Assembly: GCF_001662305.1 (NCBI RefSeq)
Contig: NZ_BDEP01000013.1
Span: forward strand, 62,001 to 126,000
DNA: 64,000 nt
Direction: 5' to 3'
Origin: Halomonas caseinilytica
Lineage (GTDB): Bacteria; Pseudomonadota; Gammaproteobacteria; Pseudomonadales; Halomonadaceae
Every line of letters starts with the position of its first letter. Within the stretch, counting starts at the first letter, position 1. Positions 18,127 to 26,569 of this stretch are shown in pieces. The notes under the pieces are model-generated. The model made no database searches and was not told where the DNA came from. It saw nothing but the letters and a program-made list of their open reading frames with translations. The translations under genes and the position numbers were made by a program.

Positions 18127-19350
18127 ATGCAGAAGGACCCCGACAAGGGCTACATCGCCCTGCTGGGCTGGAGCCTGAACGCCATTGAGGCCGCCGAGAA
18201 TTTCGACCGCCGGTATGTGGTCGTGGCACCGGACTGGGCAGCGGAATACTGTCAGCAGCACGACCTGCCCTATGTTTCCTGGAACTTCGAGCGCTTGAAC
18301 GACCGCTCCATGGAAATCGCCGAAACGCTCAAGGGGATGGGCGTTGACGTCGCCATCCCCCTGTACGAGGAAACGGTGGAATGGGCCGGCGCCATCAATT
18401 CGGTACTGCTCGACAACCCGCGGCTCTATGGCCAGTCGCTGTTGCTGCGCGACAAGGCGCTGATGAAACGACGCGCACAGCTTGGCGGCATCCGCGTCGG
18501 CATCTTCGAGGAAGCCCATGACAAGGACGACGTCATCCGCTTTCTCAAGCGGGTCAACCAGACACTGCTCAAGCTCGACGGCGACCCCAACGATCCCATC
18601 CACCTCAAGGCCTTCGACAAGGCTGGCTGCCTGGGCCACCGAGTGATTCGCACTCCCGATGAGGTCGATACCATCCCGGACGAGGAGTTTCCGGTCTTGA
18701 TGGAGTCCCACCTGGATGGCTGGGAGTTCGCCGTCGAAGCCTGGATCCACAACGGCAAGATCGCCTTTCTCAATATCTCCGAGTACGTGACCCTGGGCTA
18801 TTCGGTGTTCGTGCCGGCCTCCCCCGAGCTGGAGCGCTATCGCCCGCAGATCACCGCCCAGATCGAGAAGCTGATCAAGGCGTTCGATATCGAATTCGGC
18901 CTGATACACCCGGAATACTTCGTCACCAGCGACGGCGAGATGTATTTCGGAGAGGTCGCGTATCGACCGCCCGGTTTCAAGGTCTTCGAGCTCCTCGAGC
19001 GCGTCTATGGGTTCAACGCCTACCAGGCCAGCATGCTCGTCTTCGACCCCAACACCACCCCCGAAGAGGTTGCCGCCTTCTTTCCGAAAGAGGTCGTCGA
19101 CGCCAATGGCTATGCCGGCTGCTTCGGCGTCTATCCGCGCCTGCGGGTCGTCAGCCGCCTGGAAATTCCCGAGGAAGTGGAAGATCACCCCTATTTCGAG
19201 TCTCACGAACTCACGCCGCCCTTGCAGGAAACCGTCACCAAACGCACCGCTTTCGGCACTCACTGGGGCTTGACCTACTTCAAGGGCGACGACCCCCATC
19301 GCCTGCGCGACCTGCTCAAGACGCTGGAAGAACTTGATTTCTATGTCTGA
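18127..19350 (+). CDS. ATP-grasp domain enzyme of unknown substrate
   Basis: This 407-residue protein has an N-terminal Rossmann-like region (GYIALLGWSLNAIEAAENF...VAPDW), a central ATP-grasp lobe, and the metal/ATP-binding segment HPEYFVTSDGEMYFGEVAYRPPGF. ATP-grasp enzymes join a carboxylate to an amine or thiol through an acyl-phosphate, so this is probably a small-molecule or peptide ligase. The start at 18127 follows AAGGAGGTG at 18115-18123; the longer reading to 17773 crosses the SRP RNA gene and is rejected. The next gene starts 39 bases later on the same strand and encodes a papain-like protein, so the two probably work together. Confidence 0.78.
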   Translation: MQKDPDKGYIALLGWSLNAIEAAENFDRRYVVVAPDWAAEYCQQHDLPYVSWNFERLNDRSMEIAETLKGMGVDVAIPLYEETVEWAGAINSVLLDNPRLYGQSLLLRDKALMKRRAQLGGIRVGIFEEAHDKDDVIRFLKRVNQTLLKLDGDPNDPIHLKAFDKAGCLGHRVIRTPDEVDTIPDEEFPVLMESHLDGWEFAVEAWIHNGKIAFLNISEYVTLGYSVFVPASPELERYRPQITAQIEKLIKAFDIEFGLIHPEYFVTSDGEMYFGEVAYRPPGFKVFELLERVYGFNAYQASMLVFDPNTTPEEVAAFFPKEVVDANGYAGCFGVYPRLRVVSRLEIPEEVEDHPYFESHELTPPLQETVTKRTAFGTHWGLTYFKGDDPHRLRDLLKTLEELDFYV

Positions 19351-19389
19351 ACAGAGCGTCATGTCGAAAATCGACGACCGGGAGTCCGC

Positions 19390-21435
19390 GTGACGACGCA
19401 ATCGAATCACCCCCAGAACGGCGAGCCGCCCGATAATGACGGCAAGCTCGCCGCCGTGCTGGGCAAGTTGGATGACGCCATCGGGCAATTGGCCGAGGCG
19501 CCGGACTTCGCCAAGCCCGGCAAGCTGCCTCAGGTACTGGACACGGCCCGCCGGGCGATGATGCAGGACGGCGGGTGCGCGGCGGTGGAGCCACGCGCCG
19601 TGGAAATGGAAGCGGCAGGCATTTTCCAGGGCTCCGACTGGGCCACGCCACAGTTCCTGCTGCCGTCATTGACCGTTCAGGCATTGCAGAGCCCCGACCC
19701 GAACACCGTGGTGGTCGAGGCCCTGAGCGAGCTGCGCCTGTTGCCCGTGGCCAAGGGCGAGACACGTCATGCGCTGATTTCCACCGAACAGGCGCATCAT
19801 TACCTGACCCAGGTGATGGCCCTTAACCTGTCGTTGCTGTTCGGCGCTCCCACCGAGTCGGAGCGCGCCACCCAGGGGCGACTGGCCAACCTGCCCCGCC
19901 AGCTGTTCCAGCACCTGGCGACACGCATCGGTTATGAACACATCATCGACAGGCTGATCGAAGAAATCTGGCGCATTCTCAACCAGCGGCCAATCCAGGT
20001 CGAGCCGGTCAAGCGAATGATCACGCAGATCGCGATCTGTCAGGCCGATCCCGCCATCGACCTGGGCGCCAGCGGGCAGGGAGCCGACCGACTCGTCAGT
20101 TCCCTGTTCGGCCCCACCCAGGCCTGTCGCGAGGATCCCGGTCTCGACACCTATCGTGAACGCCTGGAGAGCATGGACGCCACCGCCCTGCAGGCGGAGG
20201 CCACCGGCTTCGCACGGGCCATGCATGACACCGGCCTGGTGTCGCCGTATCACCCTGTATTGCTGCTCCATCTCACCGACCACAGCGACCATCTGCTGGC
20301 CGAGGCGCTGGGGCTCTCCGCCACGGGACGCGATGGCCTGCTCTGCTATCAGGAACTGGTACGCGCCCTGATCCGCGACGCCATCCTGCCGGAAACGGCC
20401 CAGGCAGCCTACGGCCTGGCCTTGCTGCTCGAGCGTGGCATCCTCTATCAACCCCCGGTGGCACCGGCCATGTGGCGCCAGCTCAGCCTGCCGCTTTCGG
20501 AATGGTCACAGGCGCGCCTCAACCTGGCCTACGGCGAGACCGTCTCACCACGCGCCAGACTCCTGGAAGGCGTGCTCTGCATGCTCGGGCAGCCGCTCGG
20601 GGTCGGTCAGGGCAACAACCCGACCTGCCAATCGGCTCGGGCACTGTCGATGTGGGCCTATAACGACCCTGACTACCTGTTGCAGATGGTGGCCTGGGCG
20701 GCCCGGGACGATGAGATCATCATGCACTTCGAAGGCCAGCCTATCTCATCGATGGCGAGCCTTTCCGGCGTGGCCAGCGAATTGCCCATGGACCTCGACC
20801 CGGTTTCCCTGATCGTGGTACCCCACCTGGACCGCATCTATGCCGAAATGGGCCGGCGCTGCATCGGCCGGGAGGGCGACCCCCACCGCTGGGTCAACCC
20901 TGAGTTCCATGGCTGGTGGTCGGGACGCGGCTTTCGCATCAACGTCGATGTGGCCAGCGGGCAGCTCCACGAACTGGACGCCTTTCTGCGCCACTTCTAT
21001 GCCAGCTACCATCCCGACTACAACGGCAACCAGCCACTGATTCACCCCCAGCCGGCGGGTATTGCCGTGACCGACAGCGCCGCCCGTTTCATCGGCTGGC
21101 ATGCCATCACCATTTTGCGTGCCGGAATCGATCCAGAAGGCATCACGCGCGTCTACTTCTACAATCCCAACAACGACAGTGGCCAGAACTGGGGCGATGG
21201 CGTCAAGGTCAGCACCTCCGGCCGTGGCGAGCGCTTCGGCGAAGCTTCGCTCCCCTTCGACCAGTTCGCCTCCCGACTCTACATTTTCCATCACGACCCA
21301 CTGGAACGCGGCGAACTGGCCCAGGTTCCTCAAGAAGAGCTCGACCGCGTCATCGGCCACATCGAGCGCAGCTGGGGCGCTGATCGCCTGCCGCCGGCGG
21401 GGCTGCAAGCTTCTCGGGGTAGCGCTCCGCCGTGA
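19390..21435 (+). CDS. 681-residue protein with papain-like C-terminal region
   Basis: I do not recognise a named family. The start is a GTG at 19390, with GGGAG just upstream. The N-terminal 380 residues are helical and low in motifs. The C-terminal part has Cys413 in GNNPTCQSARAL, His571 in IGWHAITIL, and Asn592 in YFYNPNNDSGQNWGDGVKV. This order and spacing resemble the Cys/His/Asn-Ser-Trp-Gly pattern of papain-fold peptidases and transglutaminases. An amide-cleaving or acyl-transfer activity is inferred only. The gene follows the ATP-grasp gene by 39 bases, and a 12-pair hairpin lies after its stop. No signal peptide is seen. Confidence 0.6.
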   Translation: MTTQSNHPQNGEPPDNDGKLAAVLGKLDDAIGQLAEAPDFAKPGKLPQVLDTARRAMMQDGGCAAVEPRAVEMEAAGIFQGSDWATPQFLLPSLTVQALQSPDPNTVVVEALSELRLLPVAKGETRHALISTEQAHHYLTQVMALNLSLLFGAPTESERATQGRLANLPRQLFQHLATRIGYEHIIDRLIEEIWRILNQRPIQVEPVKRMITQIAICQADPAIDLGASGQGADRLVSSLFGPTQACREDPGLDTYRERLESMDATALQAEATGFARAMHDTGLVSPYHPVLLLHLTDHSDHLLAEALGLSATGRDGLLCYQELVRALIRDAILPETAQAAYGLALLLERGILYQPPVAPAMWRQLSLPLSEWSQARLNLAYGETVSPRARLLEGVLCMLGQPLGVGQGNNPTCQSARALSMWAYNDPDYLLQMVAWAARDDEIIMHFEGQPISSMASLSGVASELPMDLDPVSLIVVPHLDRIYAEMGRRCIGREGDPHRWVNPEFHGWWSGRGFRINVDVASGQLHELDAFLRHFYASYHPDYNGNQPLIHPQPAGIAVTDSAARFIGWHAITILRAGIDPEGITRVYFYNPNNDSGQNWGDGVKVSTSGRGERFGEASLPFDQFASRLYIFHHDPLERGELAQVPQEELDRVIGHIERSWGADRLPPAGLQASRGSAPP

Positions 21436-21442
21436 TGGTCAC

Positions 21443-21469
21443 GCCCCGGTGTCCGCCGGACATCGGGGC
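21443..21469 (+). terminator. Hairpin after the papain-like gene
   Basis: GCCCCGGTGTCC (21443-21454) pairs with GGACATCGGGGC (21458-21469) in a 12-pair stem with one G-T pair and a GCC loop. It lies eight bases after the stop of the 681-residue gene. There is no U-run, so termination strength is uncertain. Confidence 0.45.
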
Positions 21470-21538
21470 CCACGTGGTCCGATGCGGCCGCTCGTTATGT
21501 CATAATGATGCTTTTCTCGCTGCCGGAACCGCCCTACC

Positions 21539-22294
21539 ATGCCACGCCTCGATCAACTCCTGCTCGGCCAGGGACTGGCCCGTTCGCGAACACGCGCGCA
21601 GCGGCTGATTCGCCACGGCCGGGTACGCCGGGCCGATGACGGCAAGGTACTGACCCGGCCCGGCGAGAAACTGGCCGAGACGGTGGAATTGAGAGTCGAT
21701 GATGATCCCGAGGAGCGCTATGCCTCCCGGGCCGGCCTCAAGCTGGAAGCCCTGCTGGAGACACTCTCGCTTCCTCTGCAGAACCGAGGAGTGCTAGACG
21801 TCGGGCAATCCACCGGCGGCTTCACCGATTGTGCGTTGCGCCATGGCGCTCGCCATGTGGTCGGCGTTGAGGTGGGACGCGACCAATTGGATCCTCGCCT
21901 GCGCGAAGATCCGCGCGTTCTCTGCCTGGAAGGTCTGAATGCCCGCGCCATGCGCAATGATCCCCGGCTTCGAGCGGCGCTGCATTCGCACCCGGTCGAT
22001 GTTGCCGTCATGGACGTCGCCTTCATTTCTCAGACGTTGATTCTGCCGGAACTGGCCGTTCTCCTGCCCACGGGCAGCAAATTGCTGTCACTGGTCAAAC
22101 CGCAATTCGAGGTTGGCCCGGAGGGTGTCAATGCCCAGGGACTGGTCACCGACCCGAACCGCTACACCGACGTGGAAGCAAAATTGCGTCTCGCCTGCGA
22201 CACCCACGGCTTCGAGATTCACCACTGGTGTGAAAGCCCGATCCTAGGCGGTGATGGCAACCATGAGTTTCTGCTCTACGCCCGACGGCGATGA
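21539..22294 (+). CDS. tlyA: TlyA-family rRNA methyltransferase
   Basis: The 251-residue protein has an N-terminal S4 RNA-binding domain (MPRLDQLLLGQGLARSRTRAQRLIRHGRV) followed by an FtsJ-like methyltransferase domain (ASRAGLKLEALLE, VLDVGQSTGGFTDCALRHGA, VEVGRDQLDPRL, MDVAFISQTLILPEL, SLVKPQFEVGPEG). TlyA proteins 2'-O-methylate cytidines in 16S and 23S rRNA; some members are described as hemolysins. The SAM motif is DVGQSTGG rather than the more usual DVGASTGG. It converges on the ABC exporter gene with 23 bases between stops. Confidence 0.88.
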   Translation: MPRLDQLLLGQGLARSRTRAQRLIRHGRVRRADDGKVLTRPGEKLAETVELRVDDDPEERYASRAGLKLEALLETLSLPLQNRGVLDVGQSTGGFTDCALRHGARHVVGVEVGRDQLDPRLREDPRVLCLEGLNARAMRNDPRLRAALHSHPVDVAVMDVAFISQTLILPELAVLLPTGSKLLSLVKPQFEVGPEGVNAQGLVTDPNRYTDVEAKLRLACDTHGFEIHHWCESPILGGDGNHEFLLYARRR

Positions 22295-22317
22295 AAGCCC
22301 CCGTCATGGACGGACGC

Positions 22318-24426
22318 TTACAATTCCTGCATATCGATCACGCGATCCGTCATGGCAAGTGTCGAGGGACGGTGCGCTATCACGACCCGAGTAATCGACA
22401 GCTTCTGTATCGCCGCATTGATCGCTGCCTCGTTTTCTGGATCCAGGTGGCTGGTGGCCTCATCCAGCAACAAGACTTTAGGCCGTCGGTATAATGCCCT
22501 GGCCAGAATGATGCGTTGCATTTGACCGCCGGAGAGCGTGCTCCCCATGTCCCCCACGAATGTCTCGTAGCCCATCGGCATCTTCGCGATCTCATCATGG
22601 ATGGCAGCCAGCATCGCACACTGATGAATGAGGCGAATATCGGGATCAGGATCAAAGCCGCTGATGTTTTCAGCGACCGAGCCGGCAAAGAGACGATCAT
22701 CCTGAAGCACACAGCCGATTCTATCCCGATAAGCAGCGGCTCCAATGGATGACAGCTCCTTTCCATCGATACAGACTTGCCCTTTATTAGGCAGCATCAA
22801 GCCGGCCAGGATCTTCAATAACGTCGTCTTTCCCGACCCCGAAGGGCCGGATATACCAACACACTCCTGTGCATTGATCGAGAAGCTGACATCCTTTATC
22901 ACCTCCTCCTCACTATCAGCATATCGAAAGCTGACTCCTCTGACATCGATATGCCCAGCCCCTGACGAATCTTCATCGCTTTCCGAATCGCCAGAGACAC
23001 GATCGGTCTGCTCGGGCTCGACCAAGGCAATATCTGCCACACGCTCACCATGCAATGACAACATCCTGAGCTGTATCATGGTGGAGATGAAATTATCCAT
23101 CCGGTTGGTGAACTGATCTTTGTACGACAGGAAAGCAATCAGCATACCTATCGAGAGCGTATCACCCATGATCGCTCTCGCACCAAGATATATGATGATA
23201 ATTCTATCAGCCCCGAAAAGCAGGCGACTGGCGTTTTTGAACACAATATCGAACTTCTCGACCTGAAGATTGGCATTGACTCGATCAACCAGATAGTTGA
23301 TCCAGACAGAACGACGACGCTCCTCCAGATTGAGAACTTTCAGACTCGCCATCCCACGCAGGCTTTCCATGAAGTGCGTATTTTCCTGTGCTGCATATAC
23401 GATGGCTTCTTCCGACAGGTTCCTGTACGGACGATACAGACACAGGCGAAGAATGGTGTACAGCAGAACGGCAATGATGGGAACACTGGCAAGCCATCCA
23501 CCATACAGCCACAGCATGACCACCATCGCGATCGACATGACACCATCCAGCAGCGCCATGATGGCGCTCGTGGTGAGCGTCTTCTGAATGGAATCAAGCG
23601 AGCCGAAGCGGGAAACGATATCCCCCACGTGGCGCTTCTCGAAATAACTGAGCGACAGCCTCATCAAGTGATCGAACAGTCCCGCCTTCCATTGCAGAAC
23701 CAGACTCGACCCAATCAACATCGATGTCCATGACCGAACAAGGCTTGCCAGTACCTGCAGAACCAGAAGTAAAGCAAATGCAATGGTGATCAAGGTCAGG
23801 AGGTCATGATCCTGGGCCACGATAACTTGGTCGATCACCAGTTGAAAGCCAATCGGCATTGCAATGGTAACGATCTCCAGAAGAACGGATATTGCAATGA
23901 TCTGCAACGCAGCCCGACCGATACCAGCCGTTCGCTTGATCATTTCCGTGACATGAATGCGCTCACGCTCATTTTTCTTCGTGAAGAGCTCGTTTGGCCA
24001 TGCCTCCAGAGCAACCCCGGTAAATCGCTTCGAGACTTCCGAATATGGCAGCTTCCGGCTGCCGGTGGCGGGATCATGAATCGTAACGCCGTTTGCACCC
24101 ACGCGGGTCAACACAACGAAGTGGTTATGATTCCAGTGCAGAATGCATGGTAACTGCAACTTCCCCAGATCGGAAAGTTCCAGACGAACAGCCCGAGTCG
24201 ATAACTTGAGATCCCCTCCCACTTTCAAGAGGTCCTTTAATGCCATTCCCTTCAGTGAAGTGGAAAAGCGGTGCCGCATGGCAGGGAGGTCGAGCGCATG
24301 CCCATGATGACTTGCCACCATCGCCATGCATGCGAGGCCGCACTCTGCCGCCTCGGACTGGATAATGACGGGCGTCCCACGCCTGAAGCCACCCAGCAGA
24401 CGCTTTGGTAGTTCCGACAGGTTCAT
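22318..24426 (-). CDS. Peptidase-containing ABC exporter (C39 PCAT)
   Basis: This 702-residue protein removes double-glycine leaders and exports the cargo across the inner membrane. The N-terminal C39 peptidase has Gln23, catalytic Cys29 (AAECGLAC), His102 (NHNHFVVL) and Asp118 (HDPATG), so it should be active. A six-helix membrane domain follows, then the ATPase domain with Walker A GPSGSGKTT, signature LSGGQMQR, Walker B VLLLDEATSHLD and the switch His in VIAHRPS. G+C is visibly lower than in flanking genes (28 of 60 bases at 23221-23280). The stop of the HlyD gene overlaps its start by four bases. The nearby GG peptide is the likely substrate. Confidence 0.92.
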   Translation of the reverse strand: MNLSELPKRLLGGFRRGTPVIIQSEAAECGLACMAMVASHHGHALDLPAMRHRFSTSLKGMALKDLLKVGGDLKLSTRAVRLELSDLGKLQLPCILHWNHNHFVVLTRVGANGVTIHDPATGSRKLPYSEVSKRFTGVALEAWPNELFTKKNERERIHVTEMIKRTAGIGRAALQIIAISVLLEIVTIAMPIGFQLVIDQVIVAQDHDLLTLITIAFALLLVLQVLASLVRSWTSMLIGSSLVLQWKAGLFDHLMRLSLSYFEKRHVGDIVSRFGSLDSIQKTLTTSAIMALLDGVMSIAMVVMLWLYGGWLASVPIIAVLLYTILRLCLYRPYRNLSEEAIVYAAQENTHFMESLRGMASLKVLNLEERRRSVWINYLVDRVNANLQVEKFDIVFKNASRLLFGADRIIIIYLGARAIMGDTLSIGMLIAFLSYKDQFTNRMDNFISTMIQLRMLSLHGERVADIALVEPEQTDRVSGDSESDEDSSGAGHIDVRGVSFRYADSEEEVIKDVSFSINAQECVGISGPSGSGKTTLLKILAGLMLPNKGQVCIDGKELSSIGAAAYRDRIGCVLQDDRLFAGSVAENISGFDPDPDIRLIHQCAMLAAIHDEIAKMPMGYETFVGDMGSTLSGGQMQRIILARALYRRPKVLLLDEATSHLDPENEAAINAAIQKLSITRVVIAHRPSTLAMTDRVIDMQEL

Positions 24427-25712
24427 TGTGCCTCCCCCTCAGCGGCTAAAACTTCCGACAGCCCGTAAAGCGGCTCGAATATCCACTGGTAGAGGGGACG
24501 CGTCTCCACCATGATATGGGCCTCTGCCTGCATGCCGGCCTGTAGCGGAACACGATCGCCATATGTCATGGCGAAAGGTGAATCCGGCTTAACGGTGATA
24601 CGATATATGGCGGTTGAGGTAGGCGCTGTAGCCCCATTGTCCACCAGCATCTTGATTTCATCTTGCTTCAAGGGAGCTCTGGTGATGTCCGTAACGGTTC
24701 CGGGGTACTGGCCAAATTTCTGATAGGGGAAGGCGGAATAGCGCAGCAATACCTCGTCGCCCTCTTTCAGGAACCCGATATCTCGACTCGGCGCCAATAA
24801 CTGCGCTTTCAACTGCGCATCATCGGGCAATATCGTCAGAAGTGGTGTGCCGGTGGAGACGGTCTGCCCTGCCTGGGTGGCGATCGACTCGACAACACCG
24901 CTTCGTGGCGCCGTGACGCGAATGGACTGGCGAGACTCACCCTCCGCAATTTGTTTTTCTATCGTAATGAGCTGACGTCGCAAATCTCCAAGTTCAGAAG
25001 CAACATTCAAGTCAAAGGAAGACAGTTCATCACGAACTCTTTGCAACTCGGATTTCAGCCTGACCCGCTGTCCTTTCAGACGCTCCAGGGTTTCTCGCCG
25101 TTCCATGTAAGCCTGTAGACGACTCTCGAAAGCCTGAGAGGGCGTCAGCCCCTTATCCATATACTCTTTTTGCTCCATGGCATAGCCATGCAACGTATTG
25201 GAAAACTCTTCTGCCACTTCTATCTGGTCTTCAATCTGCTCGACTTCTTCAACCAGATTGTCTCGCTGATGTTGAAGGGAGCTTTTTTCCTTTTCAGACA
25301 ACGCTTCATGACGTTGTATCTCAACCTTCAACTCTTCTTTTTGATTTCTCATCAACTGATTGACGGCTTCCTGAGTATCTCCCAGAGCAGTTGAACTATC
25401 TAGATTTATCTCATAGAGAGGCTCCCCTCTCTCGACACTCTCGCCTTTTTTCACGTATTGGCGGGTTATCCATCCATAGCTCGGCGCGGAAACTCGGGTC
25501 AGCCCTTCCGTTGGCAACATGACGCCGGAAACAGCGACACGCCTGGTGTAGTTCCCGAAAACCAGAAAGACGATTATCGCTATAACAATAACCACTGACA
25601 CAACAGCCAAGACTTTTGTCGGGATATTCTGTAATACGGTGGGACGCCCCAGCCACGTCATCCGACGAGCCTCGAACGATTCCTTCCGAAACAACGGCGA
25701 CTTCTCGCTCAT
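24423..25712 (-). CDS. HlyD-family periplasmic adaptor subunit
   Basis: The 429-residue membrane-fusion protein links the C39 exporter to an outer-membrane channel such as TolC. It has one N-terminal transmembrane helix (VLAVVSVVIVIAIIVFLVFG, about residues 32-51), a beta-barrel/lipoyl half (VKKGESVERGEPLYEI), a long coiled coil (about 115-260, rich in Glu/Gln/Lys) and the second lipoyl half (TAPRSGVVESIATQAGQTVSTGTPLLTI). It resembles bacteriocin-secretion adaptors of the CvaA type. It is translated first in the two-gene operon. The coiled-coil part is AT-rich (23 of 60 G+C at 25321-25380), suggesting transfer. No outer-membrane partner is encoded here. Confidence 0.9.
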   Translation of the reverse strand: MSEKSPLFRKESFEARRMTWLGRPTVLQNIPTKVLAVVSVVIVIAIIVFLVFGNYTRRVAVSGVMLPTEGLTRVSAPSYGWITRQYVKKGESVERGEPLYEINLDSSTALGDTQEAVNQLMRNQKEELKVEIQRHEALSEKEKSSLQHQRDNLVEEVEQIEDQIEVAEEFSNTLHGYAMEQKEYMDKGLTPSQAFESRLQAYMERRETLERLKGQRVRLKSELQRVRDELSSFDLNVASELGDLRRQLITIEKQIAEGESRQSIRVTAPRSGVVESIATQAGQTVSTGTPLLTILPDDAQLKAQLLAPSRDIGFLKEGDEVLLRYSAFPYQKFGQYPGTVTDITRAPLKQDEIKMLVDNGATAPTSTAIYRITVKPDSPFAMTYGDRVPLQAGMQAEAHIMVETRPLYQWIFEPLYGLSEVLAAEGEAQ

Positions 25713-26228
25713 GCAGCAGGTTCTCCCTTACCCATATCATGCTGCTCCCATCACTGTTTCCCGGAGGACCGAAACGGGGAACCTCTTTCCGATCAAGGAT
25801 AATCGCCCATACGTTTTACAGAATCGGCATGCGCTTCACAAGGGATCTTTTTATCCATTAACGAGCTAACAATCACCTTTTATTCATTCAGGTTATTTAA
25901 CTAGACCCATACCCCATCATGTCAATGACCATCAGTAGCTCAGTCATCTCATATAACAAAAACCAACACTCCGTAACATTTCCCAGTCTTCACCCCCTCA
26001 ATCGGGCCATGCCATGGCGAAACCAGGCGCCATGAATGGATAACATTGCGTTTCCTGCTTAGCGATATTGCAACAAATCCTCTCCATGAACTCTGTAATC
26101 AGGATCCAGAGAACTTGTCGTACCTTGACCCTTTTCACTCGAAGCTCTAGAGATATAAGTGCTGTTTGACAGGCGAACTGCTTCAACAGCACTACTTGAT
26201 TTCTCACAGCAGCACACAAGGAGGTCAC
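25713..26228. promoter_or_regulatory. AT-rich divergent control region of the peptide-export island
   Basis: This 516-base region separates the exporter operon (leftward) from the peptide gene (rightward). Leftward, TTGACA (25920-25925) and AGTTAA (25897-25902) are 17 bases apart. Rightward, TTGACC (26125-26130) and TAGAGA (26148-26153) are 17 apart; TTGACA at 26166 is an alternative. An AAGGAGGT ribosome site lies before the peptide ATG. No convincing gene, including an immunity gene, is seen. The promoter calls are tentative. Confidence 0.45.
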
Positions 26229-26462
26229 ATGTCTGATTCGACCATTCGCCCCATGACTCTCGATGAGATCGATGTCGTCTCTGGCGGCATTAGCTATGAT
26301 CAAGCCTATCAAGACTTCCAGGAAGGCGGTCAGCAGCTTGGTGCCGGTGCCGGCAAGCTTGTGGCAAGCGCCTGGACAGGCATTGCCTTGACGCCGGCGC
26401 TCATCGCCGACTCACTGGGCCTGAGCACGTCCCTGCCGGGCGGTCTGCCCGACCTGCCCTGA
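26229..26462 (+). CDS. Double-glycine leader peptide, bacteriocin-like precursor
   Basis: This 77-residue precursor starts at 26229 behind AAGGAGGTCAC; an in-frame start at 26166 lacks that site. The 20-residue leader (MTLDEIDVVSGG at its end) has the hydrophobic pattern and the Gly-Gly at 19-20 recognised by C39 peptidases. The predicted 57-residue product is ISYDQAYQDF..., Gly/Ala-rich in the middle (GAGAGKLVASAWTGIAL), with no cysteine and a Pro/Leu-rich tail (SLPGGLPDLP). It is probably a class II bacteriocin or microcin-like peptide; a signalling peptide is the alternative. It diverges from its likely exporter and is followed by a strong terminator. No homolog is recognised. Confidence 0.8.
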   Translation: MSDSTIRPMTLDEIDVVSGGISYDQAYQDFQEGGQQLGAGAGKLVASAWTGIALTPALIADSLGLSTSLPGGLPDLP

Positions 26463-26481
26463 CACCAGGACTCATCGTCAC

Positions 26482-26516
26482 AAGACAATGCCCACTATCG
26501 TGGGCATTGTCTTTTT
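26482..26516 (+). terminator. Rho-independent terminator of the peptide gene
   Basis: AAGACAATGCCCAC (26482-26495) and GTGGGCATTGTCTT (26500-26513) form a perfect 14-base stem with the loop TATC, followed by a T-run into TTTTTC. It lies 20 bases after the peptide stop, making the peptide gene a self-contained transcription unit. The A-rich left arm could also serve leftward transcripts. Confidence 0.93.
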
Positions 26517-26569
26517 CGTTGCTCCTGCAACACCGGCCGTGATGAGAAAACGGCAGCCGTTAGCGCCGG

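Noticed and set aside
25998..26312. 104-codon reverse reading overlapping the GG peptide, possible immunity protein
   Set aside because: No ribosome site, covers the peptide start antisense, and shows no clear membrane-helix pattern of immunity proteins.
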